DNA from: Homoserinimonas aerilata
GTDB taxonomy: Bacteria > Actinomycetota > Actinomycetes > Actinomycetales > Microbacteriaceae
Assembly (NCBI RefSeq): GCF_006716125.1
Contig: NZ_VFOM01000001.1
Span: forward strand, 1,302,001-1,366,000
Direction of reading: 5' to 3'
Length of the DNA stretch: 64,000 nt
Made by a program: the position numbers and the translations under genes. Positions within the stretch are counted from its first letter, which is position 1. Every line of letters begins with the position of its first letter. Shown piece after piece: positions 7,801-15,647 of this stretch. The notes below the pieces were generated by a model that saw only the letters and a program-made list of their open reading frames with translations, had not been told where the DNA came from and did no database searches.

Positions 7801-10800
7801 TCAGGCCGGGTCGACCACCACGAGCAGGTCGCCGCCCTCAACAGGAGACGTCGCCTTGATCGCCAGCCTCGACACCGTGCCCGCCACGCTCGCCGTGATC
7901 GCAGCCTCCATCTTCATGGCCTCGATCGTCGCCACCGCCTGGCCCGCCGCCACAACGGCACCCTCCTCCACCTGGAGCGTCACCACTCCGGCGAAGGGGG
8001 CCGCGACATGGCCCGGATTGGAGGCATCCGCCTTCTCCGTCGCCTTCGTATCGACCGAGATGCTGCGATCGCGCACGAAGACAGGACGAAGCTGCCCGTT
8101 CATCGTCGCCATGACGGTGCGCATGCCCTTGTCATCGGCGTCGCCGATGGCCTCGAGACCCACATACAGGTTCACGCCCGTCGCGATCTCGACAATGTGC
8201 TCATCGCCCTGACGAAGCCCGTACAGGTAGTCGATCGTGTCGACGACCGAGAGATCGCCGTAGCTCTCCCGAACCTCCGCATAGTGCGCCGTCGGGGCGG
8301 GGAACAGCAGCCGGTTGAGCGCATCACGGCGCTCGGCAGGGGAACCGTCGAGCGCGGCCTGATCCTCCTCGGACACCTCGTTGACGCCGATGCGCACCGT
8401 GCGGCCCTCCAGGACCCGGCTGCGGAACGGCTCGGGCCATCCGCCAGGCAGATCCCCGAGCTCGCCGGCCATGAAGCCGATCACCGAATCGGGGATGTCG
8501 AACTTCTGCGGATTCGCCTCGAAATCGGCGGGATCGGCGTCGGCTGCCACGAGTGCGAGCGCCAGATCGCCGACGACCTTCGACGACGGGGTCACCTTCG
8601 GCGGGCGGCCCAGCATCGTGCTCGCCGCCGCATAGGCGTCCTCGATCTTCTCGAAGTGGTCGCCGAGGCCCAGCGCGATCGCCTGCTGACGCAGATTGCT
8701 GAGCTGGCCACCCGGGATCTCGTGATGGTACACGCGCCCCGTCGGGCCGGCCAGACCGGACTCGAACGGACGGTACACCTCGCGCACGGCCTCCCAGTAC
8801 GGCTCGAGATCGGAGACCGCGTCAAGCGAGAACCCGGTGTCGCGCTCCGTGTTCGCCAGAGCCGCCACGAGGGCAGAGAACGAAGGCTGGCTCGTCGTGC
8901 CCGCCATCGGCGCGCTCGCCACATCGACGGCATCCGCGCCCGCACGGCTCGCCGCCAGCAGCGTCGCCAGCTGGCCACCCGCCGTGTCATGCGTGTGCAC
9001 GTGGACAGGCAGATCGAAACGCTCGCGCAGAGCAACGACGAGCTTCTCGGCGGCACCCGCGCGCAGCAGCCCCGCCATGTCCTTGACAGCGATGATGTGC
9101 GCGCCGGACTCCACGATCTGCTCGGCCAGACGCAGGTAGTAGTCGAGCGTGTAGAGATCCTCGGCAGGGTTCAGCAGATCACCGGTGTAGCAGAGGGCGA
9201 CCTCCGCAACAGCAGAACCCGTCTCAAGAACCGAATCGATCGCCGGGCGCATCTGCGAGACATCGTTGAGCGCATCGAAGATGCGGAAGATGTCGACGCC
9301 GGTGCTCGCCGCCTCACGCACGAAGGCATCCGTCACCTGCGTCGGATACGGGGTGTAGCCGACAGTGTTGCGGCCACGCAGCAGCATCTGGATGGCCACA
9401 TTCGGCAGGGCCTCGCGCAGCTTCGCAAGGCGCTCCCACGGGTCCTCACCCAGGAACCTCAACGCCACATCATAGGTGGCGCCACCCCAGGCCTCCACCG
9501 AGAACAGCTCCGGCGTGAGCCGAGCCACGGCAGGTGCCGCCTGCACCAGATCACGGGTGCGCACCCGCGTCGCCAACAGCGACTGGTGGGCATCGCGGAA
9601 CGTCGTCTCCGTCACCGCAAGCGCCTTCTGCTCGCGCAGGGCGGCGGCGAAGCCGGCCGGACCCAGCTCGAGCAGCCGCTGACGCGAACCCGGCTTCGGG
9701 GTCGCCAGACGGTCGAACTCGGGCAGCTTGAGCGCAGGATTGATCGCACCGAACGGCTGGCCGTTCGGGTGGTTCACCGTCACATCCGCCAGCCAGTTGA
9801 GAACCTTGGTGCCGCGATCCCTCGACGGGTGCGCGTGCATCAGCTGCGGGCGCTCATCGATGAACGCCGTGCTGACATCACCGGCGACAAACGACGGATC
9901 CTCCAGGACCGCCTGGATGAACGGGATGTTCGTGGCAACGCCACGGATGCGGAACTCCGCAAGACCACGCCTGGCACGGCTCACCGCCGAAGCGAAGTCA
10001 CGCCCGCGGCAGGTCATCTTGACCAGCATCGAATCGAAGTGCGGATTGATCTCCGAACCGGGGCTCACCGTTCCGCCATCGAGACGGATGCCGCCGCCGC
10101 CCGGCGAACGATACGTCGTGATCTTGCCGGTGTCGGGGCGGAAACCCTGCGTCGGATCCTCCGTCGTGATGCGACACTGCAACGCAGAGCCCCGCAGGCT
10201 CAGCGAATCCTGCCTCAAGCCCAACTGATCGAGTGTCTCCCCCGCGGCGATACGGATCTGCGCCTGGACGAGGTCGACATCCGTGACCTCCTCCGTCACC
10301 GTGTGCTCGACCTGGATACGCGGATTCATCTCGATGAAGACATGCTCGCCGGCGCGATCGCCGACCGTGTCAAGCAGGAACTCGACCGTTCCCGCATTGA
10401 CGTAGCCGATCGACTTCGCGAACGCGACCGCATCACGGTAGAGCGCCTGCCGGATGCCCTCGTCGAGGTTCGGGGCGGGAGCGATCTCGACAACCTTCTG
10501 ATTGCGTCGCTGGATCGAGCAGTCCCGCTCGAACAGATGAATCGTCTCGCCTGAGGAATCCGCCAGGATCTGCACCTCGATGTGACGCGGGCGGAGCACC
10601 GCCTGCTCCAAGAACATCGTGGCGTCACCGAAGGCGCTGTCGGCCTCCCGCATGGCCTCCTCGAGCGCCGGACGCAGCTCCTCGGGCGTGTTCACGCGAC
10701 GCATGCCGCGGCCACCGCCACCCGCCACCGCCTTCGCGAAGACAGGAAAACCGATCTCATCGGCCGCCGCGACAAGCACATCGACATCCGTCGTCGCCGG

Positions 10801-11205
10801 CGACGACTTCAGCACAGGAACGCCCGCAGCGATCGCGTACTCCTTGGCCGTCACCTTGTTGCCGGCCATCTCGAGCACGCTCTTACCCGGACCGATGAAG
10901 GTGATGCCGGCATCCGCCGCCGCCTGCGCCAACTCCGGATTCTCCGACAGGAAGCCATAGCCCGGGTAGATCGCGTCAGCGCCACTCAGCTTCGCCACGC
11001 GGATGATCTCAGAAACATCGAGATAGGCCCTGACCGGATGCCCCTTCTCGCCGATCTGGAACGCCTGGTCGGCCTTCTGGCGGTGAAGGGAATTGCGATC
11101 CTCATACGGATACACCGCGACAGTGCTCGCCCCCAACTCGAAGGCGGCACGAAAAGCGCGAATGGCGATCTCGCCACGATTCGCCACAAGAATCTTCTTA
11201 AACAT
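7801..11205 (-). CDS. pyc: pyruvate carboxylase
   Basis: It carboxylates pyruvate to oxaloacetate using biotin, ATP and bicarbonate, refilling the TCA cycle. At 1134 residues it is a full single-chain enzyme: biotin carboxylase with ATP-grasp (starting MFKKILVANRGEIA, glycine-rich loop AVAGGGGRGMRRV near 160-172), an HMGL-like carboxyltransferase (with DALNDVSQM and HTHDTAGGQ blocks), the PYC_OADA region, and a biotinyl domain with EAMKMEA around residue 1097. ATG 11205 follows GGAAGGG by five bases; sequence in frame further upstream is antisense to parA. The long open frame on the opposite strand is a GC-bias shadow. Confidence 0.96.
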   Translation of the reverse strand: MFKKILVANRGEIAIRAFRAAFELGASTVAVYPYEDRNSLHRQKADQAFQIGEKGHPVRAYLDVSEIIRVAKLSGADAIYPGYGFLSENPELAQAAADAGITFIGPGKSVLEMAGNKVTAKEYAIAAGVPVLKSSPATTDVDVLVAAADEIGFPVFAKAVAGGGGRGMRRVNTPEELRPALEEAMREADSAFGDATMFLEQAVLRPRHIEVQILADSSGETIHLFERDCSIQRRNQKVVEIAPAPNLDEGIRQALYRDAVAFAKSIGYVNAGTVEFLLDTVGDRAGEHVFIEMNPRIQVEHTVTEEVTDVDLVQAQIRIAAGETLDQLGLRQDSLSLRGSALQCRITTEDPTQGFRPDTGKITTYRSPGGGGIRLDGGTVSPGSEINPHFDSMLVKMTCRGRDFASAVSRARRGLAEFRIRGVATNIPFIQAVLEDPSFVAGDVSTAFIDERPQLMHAHPSRDRGTKVLNWLADVTVNHPNGQPFGAINPALKLPEFDRLATPKPGSRQRLLELGPAGFAAALREQKALAVTETTFRDAHQSLLATRVRTRDLVQAAPAVARLTPELFSVEAWGGATYDVALRFLGEDPWERLAKLREALPNVAIQMLLRGRNTVGYTPYPTQVTDAFVREAASTGVDIFRIFDALNDVSQMRPAIDSVLETGSAVAEVALCYTGDLLNPAEDLYTLDYYLRLAEQIVESGAHIIAVKDMAGLLRAGAAEKLVVALRERFDLPVHVHTHDTAGGQLATLLAASRAGADAVDVASAPMAGTTSQPSFSALVAALANTERDTGFSLDAVSDLEPYWEAVREVYRPFESGLAGPTGRVYHHEIPGGQLSNLRQQAIALGLGDHFEKIEDAYAAASTMLGRPPKVTPSSKVVGDLALALVAADADPADFEANPQKFDIPDSVIGFMAGELGDLPGGWPEPFRSRVLEGRTVRIGVNEVSEEDQAALDGSPAERRDALNRLLFPAPTAHYAEVRESYGDLSVVDTIDYLYGLRQGDEHIVEIATGVNLYVGLEAIGDADDKGMRTVMATMNGQLRPVFVRDRSISVDTKATEKADASNPGHVAAPFAGVVTLQVEEGAVVAAGQAVATIEAMKMEAAITASVAGTVSRLAIKATSPVEGGDLLVVVDPA

Positions 11206-11317
11206 CCGGTCCCTTCCGACTTCCGCAACTCTATTGCGAAAGAAAGCCGCCTCGGAGCGGCAAACGCTGTGCGATGTGCTGGGTTCTTTCAGAGTAGTGA
11301 AGGTAGGGTTTCTTTTT

Positions 11318-12106
11318 GTGCATGTACTCAGCGTGAGCTCCCTCAAGGGGGGCGTCGGAAAGACGACCGTCACGTTGGGACTGGCCTCAGCAGCCTTTGC
11401 CAAGGGGCTCAGAACCCTCGTCGTGGACCTCGACCCGCAATCGGATGTCTCCACCGGCATGGACATCAACGTCGCCGGACACCTCAACGTCGCCGACGTG
11501 CTCGCCTCCCCCAAAGAGAAGATCGTGCGCCAGGCGATCGCCCCCAGCGGATGGACACGCGGCCGCCCGGGCAAGATCGACGTCATGATCGGAAGCCCCT
11601 CGGCGATCAACTTCGACGGGCCGCACCCCAGCATCCGCGACATCTGGAAGCTCGAAGAGGCCCTCGCCAACGTCGAAGCCGACTACGACCTCGTGCTCAT
11701 CGACTGCGCGCCCTCACTCAACGCGCTCACCCGCACAGCCTGGGCGGCCAGCGACCGGGTCACCGTCGTCACAGAGCCCGGGCTCTTCTCCGTCGCCGCA
11801 GCCGACCGCGCACTGCGCGCCATAGAAGAGATCCGCCGCGGCCTCTCCCCCCGCCTGCAGCCCCTCGGCATCATCGTCAACCGTGCGCGAGTGCAATCAC
11901 TCGAACACCAGTTCCGCATCAAAGAACTGCGCGACATGTTCGGGCCGCTCGTACTCAGCCCGCAACTGCCGGAACGTACCTCCCTGCAGCAGGCTCAAGG
12001 TGCCGCCAAGCCGCTGCACATCTGGCCCGGAGAGAGCGCACAGGAGATGGCGCGCAACTTCGACCAGCTGCTCGAGCGGATCATCCGCACGGCTGGTTTG
12101 GCGTAG
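11318..12106 (+). CDS. Soj/ParA-family ATPase
   Basis: This 262-residue protein is a compact ParA ATPase: deviant Walker A KGGVGKTT at residues 10-17, then VVDLDPQSDVSTGMD, and the switch LIDCAPSLNALT. It lacks an N-terminal HTH. It is not beside a recognisable parB, so it is more likely an orphan positioning ATPase than the chromosomal Soj. I chose GTG 11318, which has AGGTAGGG about nine bases upstream; longer frame is antisense to pyc. It is divergent from pyc across a 112-bp gap and convergent with the MerR regulator. Confidence 0.85.
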   Translation: MHVLSVSSLKGGVGKTTVTLGLASAAFAKGLRTLVVDLDPQSDVSTGMDINVAGHLNVADVLASPKEKIVRQAIAPSGWTRGRPGKIDVMIGSPSAINFDGPHPSIRDIWKLEEALANVEADYDLVLIDCAPSLNALTRTAWAASDRVTVVTEPGLFSVAAADRALRAIEEIRRGLSPRLQPLGIIVNRARVQSLEHQFRIKELRDMFGPLVLSPQLPERTSLQQAQGAAKPLHIWPGESAQEMARNFDQLLERIIRTAGLA

Positions 12107-12130
12107 CCCCAGGGGTCAGTCGGAGGCAGG

Positions 12131-12224
12131 TCTCGAGACTGTGCGATCGCTCCGCACTCGCACACCTCGACCAGCGGGTATCACCGATGCGCTGCGGCTC
12201 CACACCTCGACCAGCGGGTGTCAC
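12131..12224. repeat. REP-like intergenic element with a 24-bp direct repeat
   Basis: Two copies of a 24-bp unit at 12161-12184 and 12201-12224 differ at one base; each begins CACACCTCGACCAGCGGGT. The element opens with TCTCGAGA at 12131-12138 and holds GTGCGA/TCGCAC inverted arms. Intergenic elements pairing TCTCGAGAC with CTCGACCAGCGG are, from memory, frequent in Microbacteriaceae. It sits between convergent parA and merR, where it could also stop transcription. Confidence 0.6.
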
Positions 12225-12249
12225 GGCTCGACGCCTCAGGGGCGGGTGC

Positions 12250-12801
12250 TCAGGAGGCGCGTGACGCCCTGCGGGCCGCGAGCTCGTCCATGGCATCCGG
12301 CTTGTCGGCCTCAAGCTCGACGAGGCTGTGCTCGACCTCGCGGAGGACCTTGCCCACAGCGATGCCGAAGACGCCCTGGCCGCGGTTGACGAGGTCGATG
12401 ACCTCGTCATTGGAGGTGCAGAGATAGACACTCGCGCCATCGCTCATGAGGGTCGTCTGCGCCAGATCGTTGACGCCCGCCTCGCGGAGCTGGTTGACGG
12501 CGGTGCGAATCTGCTGAAGCGAGATGCCCGTGTCGAGCAGGCGCTTCACGAGCTTGAGCACGAGGATGTCGCGGAAGCCGTACAGACGCTGCGAACCAGA
12601 GCCAGCGGCACCACGAACGGTCGGTTCGACCAGTTCGGTGCGAGCCCAGTAGTCGAGCTGGCGGTAGCTGATACCCGCCGCACGGGCGGCGACCGCACCG
12701 CGGTAGCCAGCGCCGGCATCACCCAGATCGGGCAGGCCATCGGTGAACAGCAGCCCGAGGTCGTAACGAGCATCCTCGTTACGACTGGAGAGTTCGCTCA
12801 T
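12250..12801 (-). CDS. MerR-family transcriptional regulator (Rv1830-like)
   Basis: The 183-residue protein has a MerR-type winged helix: AAGISYRQLDYWARTELVEP, about residues 38-57, with the recognition helix, then SQRLYGFRDILVLKLVKRLLDTGISLQQIR. The C-terminal third (TLMSDGASVYLCTSNDEVIDLV) is the signature of the Rv1830 group that travels with GarA and FtsR. ATG 12801 has GGAAGG nine bases upstream; frame beyond it runs through the intergenic region. It lies 183 bp downstream of ftsR. In other actinobacteria a bifunctional nuclease gene usually sits in this gap; here it is absent. The regulon is unknown. Confidence 0.85.
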   Translation of the reverse strand: MSELSSRNEDARYDLGLLFTDGLPDLGDAGAGYRGAVAARAAGISYRQLDYWARTELVEPTVRGAAGSGSQRLYGFRDILVLKLVKRLLDTGISLQQIRTAVNQLREAGVNDLAQTTLMSDGASVYLCTSNDEVIDLVNRGQGVFGIAVGKVLREVEHSLVELEADKPDAMDELAARRASRAS

Positions 12802-12984
12802 CTCGATGTGCCTTCCACGCTGTGCCTGCCGATTGAGTCCGCAGGAGCCCGAACGCTGCTCTGCAACGTTCAAGGTCTGGTTGAACTTGATGTAGCTCAA
12901 CGGTACGAGGTTTCGACCCCGAAAACCTGTATTGACCACATCGCGGGCGGCGTGTCGCCGCAATCGCGTGGCCTTCCTGACAGC

Positions 12985-13701
12985 TTAGGGGTCGAGCCGC
13001 GAAAGCGCACTGCGGATGAGGCTGCTCCGCACGATTTCGAGCTGCCCCGCGATCTCACGGGCAAGCTCCCCCGCCTTCGCCCTGCTCGACGCGTCATTCC
13101 TGCGCGCGACCGGAATCAGGGCACTCTCGATGAGCCCCAGTTCGCGCTCCGCCGCAGCCCGGAAGCCCCGCAGATGACGAGGCTCGATGCCGCTGCGCTT
13201 CAACTCGACCAGAGCAGTCAGCACATGGAGCGCATCCTCGCCATAGACATCCGCCGCCACGATCAGCGACGACGACACCGCATCACTCAACAGTTGAGGA
13301 GTGGCCCCGGCCTCGCGCATCAGCTCATCACGCTGGAAGCGACGCTCCGAGGGGAGCATCGACGGCGTCGACAACGTCGCAGCGCCCGGAAGCTCCGGCT
13401 GGCGGCCGGCATCGATGTCGTCGAGATAGCCGCGGATGACCTTCAGCGGCAGGTAATGATCGCGCTGCATCGTGAGAACGAAACGCAACCGCTCCAGATC
13501 ACTCGGCGAGAACTTGCGGTAGCCCGACTCGGTACGCGCCGGAGAGACCAGCTGGCGCTCCTCCAGGAAGCGCAACTTCGAGGGAGTCAGATCGGGGAAC
13601 TCAGCCGTCAACCTGGCAAGCACCTGGCCGATACTGAGCAGCGCGGGGGCCGCAGAAGACTCCTGCGCAGCCGAACTCTGCTGCGCGGCGGACCGCGCCA
13701 C
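12985..13701 (-). CDS. ftsR: MerR-type regulator FtsR (Rv1828-like)
   Basis: The 238-residue protein begins with a low-complexity Ala/Ser/Gln tail, then a MerR DNA-binding domain: LSIGQVLARLTAEFPDLTPS, KLRFLEERQLVSPARTESGYR and KFSPSDLERLRFVL. The order GarA then this MerR protein matches Rv1827-Rv1828 and the Corynebacterium FtsR locus, where the homologue activates ftsZ. Its GTG start shares a base with the garA stop (TAGTG), so translation is probably coupled to garA. The C-terminal region is the long FtsR-type effector/dimer domain. Confidence 0.85.
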   Translation of the reverse strand: MARSAAQQSSAAQESSAAPALLSIGQVLARLTAEFPDLTPSKLRFLEERQLVSPARTESGYRKFSPSDLERLRFVLTMQRDHYLPLKVIRGYLDDIDAGRQPELPGAATLSTPSMLPSERRFQRDELMREAGATPQLLSDAVSSSLIVAADVYGEDALHVLTALVELKRSGIEPRHLRGFRAAAERELGLIESALIPVARRNDASSRAKAGELAREIAGQLEIVRSSLIRSALSRLDP

Positions 13702-14204
13702 TAGTGGGCTGCCTGCTGCGCGAGATCGACGCGTGAAGCGTAGAACGTCAGCCGGAACTTGCCGATCTGAACCTCAGCGCCATCCGTGAGCAGCGCAGAC
13801 TCGATACGCACGCCGTCGAAGTAGGTGCCGTTCAACGACCCCAGATCTTTGATCTCGAACGTCGTGCCGTGACGAAGGAACTCCGAATGCCTGCGCGAGA
13901 CCGTCACATCGTCGAGGAAGATGTCGGCCTCAGGGTGCCGGCCCGCCGTTGTCACATCAGAATCCAGCAGGAAGCGAGACCCCACATTCGGGCCGCGCCG
14001 AACGATCAGCAGCGCCGACCCCGAGGGGAGCGCGCCGACGGCATCCTTCTCCTCAGGAGAGATCGTTCCCGTGAGCGCAGCCAGCTGGGCTTCGAACTCC
14101 TCGCCGAAGTGAGCTGTCGTGTCGGTGGTGCGGGGCTCGTCGTGCTCACCGTTCGAACCAGAACCGTTCGCACCGGTGTGATCCGATCGCGGTGAATCAA
14201 CCAT
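13701..14204 (-). CDS. garA: FHA-domain regulator GarA/OdhI
   Basis: Homologues inhibit 2-oxoglutarate dehydrogenase and control glutamate metabolism until a Ser/Thr kinase phosphorylates a Thr-Thr pair near the N-terminus. That pair is visible as T29-T30 in TDTTAHF, which resembles the ETTSVF of GarA. The FHA fold covers about residues 65-155, with TAGRHPEADI, VSRRHSEF and LGSLNGTYFDG carrying the phosphothreonine-binding Arg, Ser, His and Asn residues. ATG 14204 follows AGGAGG at five bases, a strong site. It is the first gene of a garA-ftsR unit. The PASTA kinase at the window edge is a plausible, unproven partner. Confidence 0.93.
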   Translation of the reverse strand: MVDSPRSDHTGANGSGSNGEHDEPRTTDTTAHFGEEFEAQLAALTGTISPEEKDAVGALPSGSALLIVRRGPNVGSRFLLDSDVTTAGRHPEADIFLDDVTVSRRHSEFLRHGTTFEIKDLGSLNGTYFDGVRIESALLTDGAEVQIGKFRLTFYASRVDLAQQAAH

Positions 14205-14356
14205 GTGGACCTCCTAGCTCGTTAGCGTCCCAGCGTATCGGATTCGAAGGCCTGCCCGGGGGCCCGATTTCCCAGCCGAAGATGAGAAGGCACCCCGCAT
14301 TCGCGGCACGCCGGATCGATCTGCTGGGCCCGAGCCTCGGAGGGTACGCTCGAAGC

Positions 14357-14800
14357 ATGTCGTGCATCCGCTTCAACACTCCGGCGCAGCTCGCGGCCAT
14401 GCGCGAGCACGTTCCCGTCATGCTGACCCCCGAGGAGGCTGCGGCGCTGCATCCCGCCCCGCCCGTGACGGAGAGCAAGATCCGCCGGCTGCGCATCCTG
14501 GCCCAGGATCAGAACCCCAAGATCCGCGAGAGCGTCGCCAGTAATTACCACACGCCGGAGGACCTCTTCGAGGTGCTGGCGCGTGACCCCGACGACGGTG
14601 TGCGCAGCTGCGTCGCCCGCAATGAATACGCGCCCTGCGACGTTCTCCGATCGATGGCCGACGACGCATCCGAGCAGGTCCGCGGATGGCTCGCCGTCAA
14701 CTACTACGTTCCGGCGGACGTCATGGAGCGCCTCGCAGCGGACCCCAGCGAGACCGTACGCAAGCTCGTGAACTGGAAGGGCGCGCTCGTCGACGCCTGA
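14357..14800 (+). CDS. leucine-rich-repeat-variant (LRV) protein
   Basis: The 147-residue protein holds about three units of 25-26 residues between residues 50 and 140, each of the form V-R-x-x-V/L-A-x-N-x-x-x-P-x-D-x-x-x-x-L-A-x-D. This is the LRV pattern of alternating helices. It likely binds a protein or nucleic acid; no enzymatic motif is present. A stretch of the shape QLAAMREHVPVMLTPEEAAA precedes the repeats. ATG 14357 was chosen because no in-frame codon near 14192 has a ribosome site; the one here is weak, so a leaderless mRNA is possible. It stands alone between garA (divergent) and the Pr6Pr gene. Confidence 0.7.
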   Translation: MSCIRFNTPAQLAAMREHVPVMLTPEEAAALHPAPPVTESKIRRLRILAQDQNPKIRESVASNYHTPEDLFEVLARDPDDGVRSCVARNEYAPCDVLRSMADDASEQVRGWLAVNYYVPADVMERLAADPSETVRKLVNWKGALVDA

Positions 14801-14831
14801 GTCCGTCGCGAACGGCGAGTCAGAGGAACCC

Positions 14832-15647
14832 GTGCGCAGGATCAATGCAGCGCGTCACACCCGCGGGGCGCGCACGATCTTCGGCGTGACGCGCATCACT
14901 GCGGCGTGCGTCGCCGTCGTAGCGCTCATCGGTGACATCAACTACACGATCGGCACCGGCCCGTTCGCGATCGCCAACTTCTTCAGCTATTTCACCGTGC
15001 AGAGCATGACGATCGCCGTCATCGTCTTCGCGCTGGGAGCCGCCAACGCCCTGCGCGAACCGCAGGACCCCCTCTGGCTGGACAAGCTCAGGGCCGTCTC
15101 CACCTGCTACGTCATCGTCTCGGGGCTCGTGTTCGCTGTGATCCTCGTGGAGGGAACCTTCCGCGGAATCCCTGTCTGGGCGCCCTGGTCGAGCCAGCTG
15201 CTGCACTTCGTGCTGCCCGCCTACGCGCTGCTCGACTGGATCGTCGCCCCCGGCAGAGAAGTTCCGTGGAAGACGATCGGCTGGGTGCTGCTGTTCCCCG
15301 CGATCTGGGTGGTCTTCACGATGATCCGCGGCTCACAGGTGTACTGGTACCCGTACTTCTTCCTCGACCCCGCACTCGTCGAGATCCCCTTCGAATTCGG
15401 GCTCTACATCCTCGCGACAATCGTCATCTTCACCGGCGTCGTCTCCGGGCTGATCGCGATCAGTCGGCGGCACCACTCTCGCCAGACGGCGACGGAAGCA
15501 CGCCCCCAGGCCCCTCAAGCACCTCGGGATCAAGGAACGGCTCCAGACTCGTCAACGCCGCCTGCAGCAGATCGGCATCAGAGAACTCGGCCAAGCGCGT
15601 CGCTGCCTCGCCTGCACAGATCCCCACAAGCATGGGCTCACCCGTGA
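14832..15647 (+). CDS. Pr6Pr-type integral membrane protein
   Basis: About six hydrophobic segments lie within residues 15-215, including RITAACVAVVALIGDINYTI, then FFSYFTVQS, which is the family hallmark (F-S-x-F-T-x-Q-S/T), and W-V-L-L-F-P at about 155. The fold is the FAR-17a/AIG1-like Pr6Pr family; its function is not established. GTG 14832 has AGAGG five bases upstream. The last about 60 residues are Pro/Arg/Gln-rich, without predicted structure, and overlap the 3' end of the convergent oxidase gene by 188 bp, so the true functional end may be near residue 212. Confidence 0.75.
   Translation: MRRINAARHTRGARTIFGVTRITAACVAVVALIGDINYTIGTGPFAIANFFSYFTVQSMTIAVIVFALGAANALREPQDPLWLDKLRAVSTCYVIVSGLVFAVILVEGTFRGIPVWAPWSSQLLHFVLPAYALLDWIVAPGREVPWKTIGWVLLFPAIWVVFTMIRGSQVYWYPYFFLDPALVEIPFEFGLYILATIVIFTGVVSGLIAISRRHHSRQTATEARPQAPQAPRDQGTAPDSSTPPAADRHQRTRPSASLPRLHRSPQAWAHP

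Noticed and set aside
8008..10554. 848-codon plus-strand frame across pyruvate carboxylase
   Set aside because: Antisense of a clear pyc gene; protein rich in Arg/His/Asp with no family motif.
11206..11670. N-terminal extension of pyruvate carboxylase
   Set aside because: Overlaps parA antisense; the family N-terminus is at ATG 11205 with a ribosome site.
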